Positions 1-5,873 of a DNA stretch of 7,585 nucleotides are shown piece by piece. This stretch comes from an uncultured Eubacteriales bacterium (GTDB lineage: Bacteria > Bacillota > Clostridia > Oscillospirales > CAG-272), in contig CABPZV010000096.1 in the NCBI GenBank assembly GCA_902462015.1, forward strand, positions 1-7,585, in the 5' to 3' direction. The notes below the pieces were generated by a model. That model saw only the letters and a program-made list of their open reading frames with translations, was not told the origin of the DNA and made no database searches. A program made the translations under genes and the position numbers. The first letter of the stretch is position 1. The number at the start of each line of letters is the position of its first letter.

Positions 1-31
1 AAAGCTTTAGCTTTAAGGTTATTATACCATA
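1..31. repeat. 31-bp direct repeat, copy 1 (edge of window)
   Basis: This stretch is identical to 112-142, giving a period of 111 bp. Its first 20 bases are one and a half arms of the AAAGC-TTTA-GCTTTAAGGT palindrome seen complete in copy 2; the start of the left arm is cut off by the window edge. Read on the - strand it contains TGGTATAAT (29-21), an extended -10 box, but the -35 position upstream of it is poor. More copies may lie to the left. Confidence 0.85.
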
Positions 32-111
32 AGTCCCCTGCCGAACCGCAACGTTTCGGGGTTTTGCTTGCAAAATCGCTGGCATTGTCAGCGAAACGAA
101 ACTTGCACCTT
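32..111. other. Palindrome-rich spacer between the direct repeats
   Basis: No gene is visible here. The spacer holds successive short inverted repeats: CCGAAC (41-46) with GTTTCGG (53-59, one bulged base), TTTTGC (62-67) with GCAAAA (70-75), and TCGCTG (76-81) with CAGCGA (89-94). CGAAAC occurs twice in overlap at 92-102 and could also pair with GTTTCG at 53-58. The block looks like a dispersed non-coding intergenic repeat unit. Whether it is dispersed in the genome cannot be told from one window. Confidence 0.5.
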
Positions 112-142
112 AAAGCTTTAGCTTTAAGGTTATTATACCATA
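112..142. repeat. 31-bp direct repeat, copy 2, with perfect hairpin and -10 box
   Basis: This copy is identical to 1-31. With five upstream bases it forms a perfect inverted repeat: ACCTTAAAGC (107-116), loop TTTA, GCTTTAAGGT (121-130). The right part carries ATTATA at 132-137, which is a perfect TATAAT on the - strand preceded by TGG. The repeat therefore contains a promoter core as well as a hairpin at the predicted start of the leftward transcript. Confidence 0.85.
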
Positions 143-160
143 TTTATTCCTTTTTTTCAA
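132..160 (-). promoter_or_regulatory. Leftward sigma-A promoter built on repeat copy 2
   Basis: On the - strand the sequence reads TTGAAA (160-155), 17 bases, then TATAAT (137-132), with TGG just upstream of the -10 as an extended element. The -35 lies in unique sequence and the -10 in the repeat. Transcription would start near 125 and run left out of the window, and its first bases would form the 10-bp hairpin at 107-130. It is probably the promoter of a divergent gene or RNA to the left. Confidence 0.6.
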
Positions 161-220
161 TAATAATTCTTATTAAATCTATAGTTTTAAAATAAGAAAT
201 ATCCGGAAATCGTCACTTTA

Positions 221-249
221 TTGACATGTCTTAATTATTATGGTATACT
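221..249 (+). promoter_or_regulatory. Sigma-A promoter of the dxs-like gene
   Basis: TTGACA (221-226), a 17-bp spacer and TATACT (244-249) with TGG directly upstream give a near-perfect extended -10 promoter. The start point would be near 256, leaving a leader of about 87 nt. The -35 overlaps an 8-bp palindrome, GACATGTC (223-230), and an AT-only inverted repeat TTCTTATT/AATAAGAA (167-174, 191-198) lies upstream. Either could be a regulator site, but this is a guess. Confidence 0.8.
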
Positions 250-288
250 ATTTACGAAAATATGAACTTGTAAAATTAAGATGTACTG

Positions 289-311
289 AAAACGCCCCAT
301 GACGGAGTTTT
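289..311 (+). promoter_or_regulatory. Small hairpin in the dxs leader
   Basis: AAAAC (289-293) pairs with GTTTT (307-311), and CC (295-296) with GG (304-305) after a G-A mismatch, leaving a 7-nt loop. It lies in the predicted 5' leader, about 20 nt before the ribosome site AGGA (332-335). There is no U tract, so it is not a terminator. Function unknown. Confidence 0.3.
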
Positions 312-342
312 GACACTTATCGAATAAAGACAGGACGGAAAA

Positions 343-2289
343 ATGTCAGACTTAATAAAAAATAAATACAGTGTATTAAGGGAATTTAAAACTCCCGGAG
401 ATATTAAGAATATGTCGGAGCAGGAGCTGCTAAAGCTTGCAGATGATTTGCGAGAGGTCATTATAGAGACTACCTCTAAGAACGGAGGACATCTCGCGTC
501 AAATCTTGGAATGATTGAAGCGACAATTGCTTTACACAGAGTTTTTTCGTCTCCACATGACAGCATTATTTTTGACGTTGGTCATCAATGCTATGCTCAT
601 AAGCTGCTTACAGGACGCTTTGAGAAGTTTAAAACTCTTAGGAGCTACGGCGGAATTTCGGGTTTTACCTCTCCGGAAGAGAGCGAACACGATCGTTTTT
701 TTGCAGGACACTGCGGCGCGTCGCTTTCTGCTGCTCTCGGAATAGCCGAACGCAACCGGATGCTTGGAAGCGACGCGTTTGTGGTAGTTGTAATCGGAGA
801 CGCATCCTTTTCAAACGGAATGGTATTTGAGGCGATGAATAACTGTATAGGCCGGAATCTGAATCTGATTATTTTGCTAAATGACAATAAGATGTCGATT
901 TCCAAGACAGTGGGGGGACTGTCAAGTCATCTTTCTAAAATGCGGACAAGCAAGCAATACTTTGCATTTAAGCATTCAGTGAAAAGACTGCTTGGCAGGA
1001 TTCCGGTTGTAGGAGAGCGAATCAGAAGACATACGAGGGGAGCAAAAGACAGAATCAGGCGTGCGCTTATCGGGGACAGTATATTTGAATGTATGGGGCT
1101 TGATTATCTTGGTCCGGTTGACGGAAACAATATAAAAAAGCTTGAATCGGTTTTAAATGAAGCTAAAACGAAAAAACAGATATGCGTAGTGCATATGATT
1201 ACTAAGAAGGGTAGGGGATATTATCCGGCTGAGGTGGAACCTGAAAGATACCACTCAGTTGCGCCGTTTGATCCTGCTGTCGGTGTTGTAGCAAAGGAGA
1301 ATAAGACGTTTTCCTCTGTTTTCGGTGACATTATGTGTGACCGTGCCGAAAGAGATGAAAAGCTGTGCGCGATTACCGCGGCGATGTGCGTCGGCACCGG
1401 ACTTGATAATTTTATAAATAAATACAGTGACAGATTTTTTGATGTAGGAATAGAAGAAGAGCATGCAGTCGCCTTTGCGGGAGGGCTCGGCGTCTCCGGA
1501 ATGCATCCGGTTTTTGCTGTGTATTCAACCTTTTTGCAGAGAACATACGATCAGATTTTTCATGATGTTGCACTTCAGTCGTCTCCCGTTGTTTTTGCAA
1601 TAGACCGTGCCGGACTTGTTGCTGGAGACGGAAAAACGCATCAGGGGCTGTATGACTGTTCGCTGTTGTCTGGCATACCGGGAATGGAGATATATTCGCC
1701 GGACAGCTATGATGAAATGGAAAGAGTTTTTAATAAACTGTTTGACCGAGGTGTTATGGCGGCGGTCAGATATCCGCGTGGGGCGGAGCAGATCTATGAC
1801 CGGTCAGTGTATTCATATTGCAATGACGGAAGCTTTGCCGCGGCAGATTATGGAAATAAAAAGGAATGCAGTGCTGATATAACGGTTATAACATACGGAA
1901 GAGTTACCTTTGAAGCGGCGAAGGCTGCTGATTGTTTTTGCAGTATGCATCCGGAATTTTCAGTTCGTGTGATCAGGCTTTGCCGGGTTTATCCGGTGGA
2001 CGGTAGTACGCTGATTCCATATGTTCAGGGTACGCAGGTGCTGTATCTTCTCGAAGAGGGAATAAAAAGCGGCGGAATTGCTGAAAAGATTACGGCTGCT
2101 GTTCTTCCGCAGCTGTCTGATAAACGGGTTTGTGAGAGATTGCCGCACGTCGTTGTTCATGCTGTGGATAACCGCTTTGTGTCACACGGAAGTATAGAAT
2201 CGATTTATGAGGAGTGCGGTTTTACATCCGAACAGCTTGTAAAACGATTTGAAGAAGAAATCACCCATATATCTAATCTTATGAATTGA
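343..2289 (+). CDS. dxs: 1-deoxy-D-xylulose-5-phosphate synthase, divergent copy
   Basis: A 648-residue thiamine-diphosphate enzyme expected to join pyruvate and glyceraldehyde-3-phosphate into DXP, the entry to the MEP isoprenoid pathway and a precursor of thiamine and pyridoxal. The Dxs fold is seen along its full length: GHLASNLG with His50, DVGHQ (78-82), the cofactor/metal segment GDA-EAMNN-NDN (152-182), YHSV with His304, Glu372 in the EEEHA segment, YSTFLQR (394-400), Asp429 and His433 in GDGKTHQG, and RYPRG (476-480). AGGA at 332-335, seven bases ahead, supports ATG 343. Several usually fixed positions differ: GDG reads GDA, GHSS reads GHCG, NDNEMSIS has Lys, GPVDGH reads GPVDGN, and AMPEGTG/AMREGSG reads AMCVGTG. 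The gene also stands alone, away from the usual xseA-xseB-ispA-dxs-tlyA cluster. It may be a second, specialised paralogue; the family is clear but activity is not proven. Confidence 0.9.
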   Translation: MSDLIKNKYSVLREFKTPGDIKNMSEQELLKLADDLREVIIETTSKNGGHLASNLGMIEATIALHRVFSSPHDSIIFDVGHQCYAHKLLTGRFEKFKTLRSYGGISGFTSPEESEHDRFFAGHCGASLSAALGIAERNRMLGSDAFVVVVIGDASFSNGMVFEAMNNCIGRNLNLIILLNDNKMSISKTVGGLSSHLSKMRTSKQYFAFKHSVKRLLGRIPVVGERIRRHTRGAKDRIRRALIGDSIFECMGLDYLGPVDGNNIKKLESVLNEAKTKKQICVVHMITKKGRGYYPAEVEPERYHSVAPFDPAVGVVAKENKTFSSVFGDIMCDRAERDEKLCAITAAMCVGTGLDNFINKYSDRFFDVGIEEEHAVAFAGGLGVSGMHPVFAVYSTFLQRTYDQIFHDVALQSSPVVFAIDRAGLVAGDGKTHQGLYDCSLLSGIPGMEIYSPDSYDEMERVFNKLFDRGVMAAVRYPRGAEQIYDRSVYSYCNDGSFAAADYGNKKECSADITVITYGRVTFEAAKAADCFCSMHPEFSVRVIRLCRVYPVDGSTLIPYVQGTQVLYLLEEGIKSGGIAEKITAAVLPQLSDKRVCERLPHVVVHAVDNRFVSHGSIESIYEECGFTSEQLVKRFEEEITHISNLMN

Positions 2290-2334
2290 GAAATAATTTA
2301 TTATTAAAATCCGGTAATTGATTTCACAATAAAC

Positions 2335-2343
2335 TGATAAAAT
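2335..2343 (+). promoter_or_regulatory. Possible extended -10 promoter before the LtaS-like gene
   Basis: TGATAAAAT is a TGn plus -10 match (TAAAAT, 5 of 6) in the 141-bp gap after dxs. No good -35 sits at 16-18 bp; the nearest, TTGATT (2318-2323), is only 14 bp away. I see no clear terminator behind dxs: the CTGCC/GGCAG hairpin (2360-2373) is separated from a short T run. Read-through from dxs is therefore also possible. Confidence 0.3.
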
Positions 2344-2399
2344 ATCATAGACAATATTTCTGCCGCCGGGCAGTACGCAAATTTTTATGTTCTGTTTAA

Positions 2400-2420
2400 G
2401 CCGCTTAGCGGCATGGAGGG
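2400..2420 (+). promoter_or_regulatory. Hairpin and ribosome binding site that decide the LtaS-like start
   Basis: GCCGC-TTA-GCGGC (2400-2412) forms a tight hairpin ending directly before ATG 2413, leaving that ATG without a ribosome site. GGAGGG (2415-2420) overlaps ATG 2413 itself and is placed 10 bases before ATG 2431. This favours 2431 as the true start; TTG 2428 is a weaker alternative. Confidence 0.6.
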
Positions 2421-2430
2421 ATTGATATTG

Positions 2431-4524
2431 ATGAAGGAATTAGCGGAAAAATCAAATATTTCCGGAAAGTATATAAAAAACGGGTTTCTTAGGAAGCTGT
2501 TTGGCTTTTGCAGAAGACATCCTATCTGGCAGCTTATTATTTCGTCTTTTCTGCTAAATTTTGCTGTTGAAGCTCTTGGAAGACATTCGCTTATAGGGGC
2601 TGCAGAATTTGTATTCAGAGCTCCGGTTCAGTTTTTTCTTGGTACGCTTATAATCTGTTCGTCGCTTGCAATTTCTTTTCTTTTTGCGCGCCGAAGAATT
2701 GTGTATATTTTTATTATGCTTGTATGGATTGGATTAGCGATAGCGAATTGTATAATACTGTGTTTTAGAGTTACACCGCTATGCGCAATCGATCTTATAC
2801 TGTTGAAATCAACTTTCAGCATAATCGGATATTATCTTTCGGTCTGGCAGATTGTACTTATCGCTGCAGCTATTGCCGCGGCTGTAGTTGGCATTATTGT
2901 ACTTGCGGTTAAATCCAAGCCTGATAAACGCGGATATAAAAAGGTGCTTAAGATTGCGGTGGAGTGTGCCGCGGCGGTAGGAATGACCGTCGCTCTTTCA
3001 GCGGTTAATTCTGTTTTTGCAGAGACGACAGGACGGCTTGCGGACGATTATTATAACAATGGTTTTACATACAGCTTTTGTTCAACTTTTTTCGACCGCG
3101 GTGTCGATATGCCGGACAGCTATTCTCCCGGAAAAATGAAATGGGCTGAAAATTTAATAGATGAAGCTGGAAGTTCGGGTTCTGACGGCGTTTTGACGGC
3201 GGAGGAACAGCCGAATGTGATTTTTATACAGTTAGAATCGTTTATGGACATGAGTCATATAAAAGGACTTGAACTATCAGAAGATCCCGAACCTGTTTTT
3301 ACGGCGCTGCAAAGGAATTGCCTGCATGGGGAGCTTTTGGTACCTGTTACCGGGTGTGGAACGGCGAATACTGAATTTGAAGTGCTGACCGGAATGAGGG
3401 TTGATGATTTTGGCTCTGGAGAATTTCCGTACGACACGGTTCTTAGGACGAAATCGTGCGAAAGCGCAGCTACGAATTTAAGTCTGCTGGGCTATAAAAC
3501 ACATGCTCTTCACAATAATAATGCTACGTTTTATGGACGCGACAAAGTATTTGCTTCTCTCGGCTTTGACCGGTTTACATCTGTAGAGTTTATGAAAGGT
3601 GTTGATTATAATTCGATCGGATGGGCAAAGGATCATGTTTTAGTTTCTGAAATTGAAAAGCTTTTGGAATCTACAGAAGAACGTGACTTTATATATGCGA
3701 TAACTGTTCAGACTCACGGGAAGTATCCGGATGACTTTAAGGATGGAAAGATTTCTGCTGAGTATAAGCCTTTTGATGCCGATGAGAGCTATGACGGACT
3801 TGATGCTGTTTCTTACTATATTCAAGAGCTTAAAGAGGTAGATGCATTTATTGGTGAGCTTATAACCCGTCTTGAGGAAATGTCCGAGGACACAGTTGTC
3901 GTTTTATTCGGGGATCATATTCCGGAGCTTGGTTTTTCAGATGCTGATATGGATAACGCCAGTCTGTATAAAACCGACTATGTTATATGGGACAGCCGAA
4001 ATGCGGCGCCGCTGTCTGAAATGCTTGCATCGGAGAACGGAGAGGAAGCTTTTGAAAGCGTTTCGCTGACTTCATATCAGCTTTATGCTTACGTGTGTAG
4101 AAATATCGGACTTGATATGTCTTCCTTTGGCAATGTTGCAAAAACCGAGGCTTATCTTGTTCAGGACGAAAATTATTCTGAAATTTTGAAACTTCTTGAA
4201 TATGATACGCTTTACGGGGTCGGATATACTCTGGGCGAAAAAGGAACGTCATTTTATCAGCCGTCAGATATTGTGTATGGAACGGAAGATATCGTACTTG
4301 ACGATGTTTCTTATGACGGCGGATATTATGTTTTAAAGGGACGCAATTTTACTCCATTCAGCCGCGGATATACCGGAAAGAAGCTGCTTACAACGAAATA
4401 TATTGATGAAAACACACTGTATGTCAAAGCCCGTTTTGATGATGATTCTGTTATATCGGTTGTTCAGGCAGACGGAGATAAAGTGCTTCGGTCGAGCGGC
4501 GCTCTACCGGTTCCGGAAGGATAA
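2431..4524 (+). CDS. LtaS-type membrane sulfatase / phosphoglycerol transferase with extra C-terminal domain
   Basis: A polytopic membrane enzyme of the lipoteichoic acid synthase family (alkaline phosphatase superfamily), expected to transfer glycerol-phosphate or a similar group to an envelope polymer outside the cell. Counting from ATG 2413 (703 residues; 697 from the preferred 2431), about five membrane helices lie at 38-56, 71-91, 96-118, 124-166 (possibly two merged) and 178-202. The extracellular domain follows with NVIFIQLES (metal ligand Glu275), TGCGTANTEF (nucleophile Thr317), TVQTHGKYP (His435) and GDHIP (Asp501-His502). The catalytic set is complete. Residues about 625-703 form an extra beta-rich module (LKGRNFTPFSRGY...DENTLYV) resembling IPT/TIG-like folds and absent from S. 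aureus LtaS. It ends in tandem stops TAATAA and a hairpin terminator. The exact polymer made cannot be told. Confidence 0.88.
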   Translation: MKELAEKSNISGKYIKNGFLRKLFGFCRRHPIWQLIISSFLLNFAVEALGRHSLIGAAEFVFRAPVQFFLGTLIICSSLAISFLFARRRIVYIFIMLVWIGLAIANCIILCFRVTPLCAIDLILLKSTFSIIGYYLSVWQIVLIAAAIAAAVVGIIVLAVKSKPDKRGYKKVLKIAVECAAAVGMTVALSAVNSVFAETTGRLADDYYNNGFTYSFCSTFFDRGVDMPDSYSPGKMKWAENLIDEAGSSGSDGVLTAEEQPNVIFIQLESFMDMSHIKGLELSEDPEPVFTALQRNCLHGELLVPVTGCGTANTEFEVLTGMRVDDFGSGEFPYDTVLRTKSCESAATNLSLLGYKTHALHNNNATFYGRDKVFASLGFDRFTSVEFMKGVDYNSIGWAKDHVLVSEIEKLLESTEERDFIYAITVQTHGKYPDDFKDGKISAEYKPFDADESYDGLDAVSYYIQELKEVDAFIGELITRLEEMSEDTVVVLFGDHIPELGFSDADMDNASLYKTDYVIWDSRNAAPLSEMLASENGEEAFESVSLTSYQLYAYVCRNIGLDMSSFGNVAKTEAYLVQDENYSEILKLLEYDTLYGVGYTLGEKGTSFYQPSDIVYGTEDIVLDDVSYDGGYYVLKGRNFTPFSRGYTGKKLLTTKYIDENTLYVKARFDDDSVISVVQADGDKVLRSSGALPVPEG

Positions 4525-4567
4525 TAAAACATGACGGAAATTCCGTTGTGATGATAAATGAAAAATT

Positions 4568-4601
4568 AAGTCATGCGTGCGTTTTGCGTATGACTTTTTT
4601 T
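4568..4601 (+). terminator. Rho-independent terminator of the LtaS-like gene
   Basis: AAGTCAT (4568-4574) pairs perfectly with ATGACTT (4590-4596), and the stem extends inward through G-U, C-G, G-C and U-G to about 11 bp with a 7-nt loop. Seven T (4595-4601) follow, the first two shared with the stem. It lies 43 bases behind the stop codon and ends one base before the next promoter's -35 region. Confidence 0.85.
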
Positions 4602-4602
4602 G

Positions 4603-4631
4603 TTGCATTTGGTGCTATATTATGTTATAAT
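4603..4631 (+). promoter_or_regulatory. Sigma-A promoter of the CmpB-type membrane protein gene
   Basis: TTGCAT (4603-4608), a 17-bp spacer and a perfect TATAAT (4626-4631) with TGT just before it form a strong extended -10 promoter directly behind the preceding terminator. The start point near 4638 lies inside the frame that is open from ATG 4548. The longest possible reading of the next gene is therefore too long at its N-terminus. Confidence 0.8.
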
Positions 4632-4724
4632 AAAAATAGATTAAAATGTATAAATATGTGTTTTAATAAATTTTATAAATTCTTGCGGACTCTAAAAAGA
4701 AGTAAGAAAGGTATGGTCATAGAT

Positions 4725-5717
4725 ATGCCGCATATATCTTTATATACATGGATATTTTACTTTTTTATATATGCTTTTATCGGATGGTGCGCGGAGGTTT
4801 CTTACGCCGCGTTTGTACACGGAAAATTTGTAAACCGAGGATTTTTAAGCGGTCCGATATGTCCGATATACGGTTTTGGGGTGTGTTTTGTTGTATTATG
4901 TCTTACTCCGCTTAAGAAAAATCCTTTTTTGCTTTATATAGGTGCTGTATTGCTTACATCTCTTCTTGAATTTGTTACAGGATGGCTTCTTGAACGCTTT
5001 TTTAATCAAAAGTGGTGGGACTATTCAAATGCAAAATTCAATTTGAAAGGGTACGTATGTCTTGGTTTTTCGCTGCTTTGGGGTGTGGGATGTATAGCGG
5101 TTATGTATTTGGTACATCCCGCCGTTGAAAATATAGTCGATTTAATTCCGGTTATATTTGGCCGTATAATACTGGCGGTGTTTTTAACAGTTTTTATCGC
5201 GGACTTTATCGGCACGCTTGCCGGCGTTCTTCGGTTTAAGAAAACAATCCGGCTTGTTCGGGAGTTTGACGATAAGCTTCATGATATTTCAGACCGGATT
5301 GGTGAGAATATCAGCGATACTGTGATTGCGGCCATTGAGAACGGAAAAAAAGGCGAGGCGAAGTTAAGCGAGCTTAGGGAGAAATACAGTGAAAAATACG
5401 GTGGAAAGCTTCGTTCGGCCGGGGATTTTACTGAGCTTCGTGAAAAATATGAGAATATAATGCGGCGTGGACGCAGCTTTTCGGCTAAGCGTATTTTGTC
5501 TGCTTTTCCCGGACTTAAGAGGGATGACCGGATCGGGAGTATTGCTGGACGTGTTGATAATTTTTTCAGACAAAGGTACGGGAAGAAGGAAGCCGGGGAT
5601 TCTGAAAATCCTGAACCTGGAGAAAAAGAGGCTGATATAACTGGTGGAATGATTGGTAATATAGCTGATGATAAGCCTTCCGAAGTTACCGGCAGAAATT
5701 CAGATCAGAATCGGTAA
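4725..5717 (+). CDS. CmpB-type (PF06541) membrane protein of unknown function, charged C-terminal tail
   Basis: A 330-residue integral membrane protein of the family usually labelled putative ABC transporter permease (PF06541/COG4905). No ABC partner gene is nearby and transport is unproven. Five helices are visible at about 8-28, 39-62, 68-90, 110-130 and 142-169. Family hallmarks are FIGWCAE (18-24), FVNRGFLSGPICPIYGFG (35-52) and WWDYSNAKFNLKGYVCLG (97-114). Residues 170-330 are hydrophilic, probably cytoplasmic, with ELREKY at 216-221 and 237-242 and a Glu/Asp/Gly-rich end. The frame is open from ATG 4548, but that start lies before the terminator and promoter. ATG 4725 fits the family's usual N-terminus and follows AAAGG (4707-4711) at a rather long 13 bases; ATG 4713 would be only one base from that site. 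It has its own promoter. Confidence 0.8.
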   Translation: MPHISLYTWIFYFFIYAFIGWCAEVSYAAFVHGKFVNRGFLSGPICPIYGFGVCFVVLCLTPLKKNPFLLYIGAVLLTSLLEFVTGWLLERFFNQKWWDYSNAKFNLKGYVCLGFSLLWGVGCIAVMYLVHPAVENIVDLIPVIFGRIILAVFLTVFIADFIGTLAGVLRFKKTIRLVREFDDKLHDISDRIGENISDTVIAAIENGKKGEAKLSELREKYSEKYGGKLRSAGDFTELREKYENIMRRGRSFSAKRILSAFPGLKRDDRIGSIAGRVDNFFRQRYGKKEAGDSENPEPGEKEADITGGMIGNIADDKPSEVTGRNSDQNR

Positions 5718-5767
5718 TTTCTGAAGAGTCGTTTGTATTTATATTGAGTCATCCATCTGCCTGCCGA

Positions 5768-5809
5768 TGCCGGAAACACTTAAAAAAGGATTTTTGGATA
5801 TGTCCGGCA
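5768..5809 (+). other. Inverted repeat between the CmpB-type gene and rarA
   Basis: TGCCGGA (5768-5774) and TCCGGCA (5803-5809) are perfect inverted arms around a 28-base loop that itself contains an A-run/T-run pair (5782-5787, 5791-5795). No U tract follows, so it is not a standard terminator. Downstream, TTGACTT occurs twice (5826-5832, 5844-5850), with TTGATTC between them, but no convincing -10 follows, so the promoter of rarA stays unassigned. Confidence 0.35.
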
Positions 5810-5873
5810 ATTCAAAAACGCGGTATTGACTTGTAATTGATTCTTGACTTACTGGTCATAGAAAGGATAAAAA

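Noticed and set aside
310..315. A second TTGACA in the dxs leader
   Set aside because: The matching -10 position falls on GC-rich sequence at the ribosome site just before ATG 343, so it cannot work as a promoter for this gene.
276..566. A 96-codon frame on the - strand opposite the start of dxs
   Set aside because: It overlaps the well-supported dxs coding region and leader, has no family motif and is explained as a shadow of the dxs codon pattern.
2360..2373. CTGCC/GGCAG hairpin as a terminator for dxs
   Set aside because: The stem is only 5 bp and the T run begins about 8 bases later, which does not fit a rho-independent terminator.
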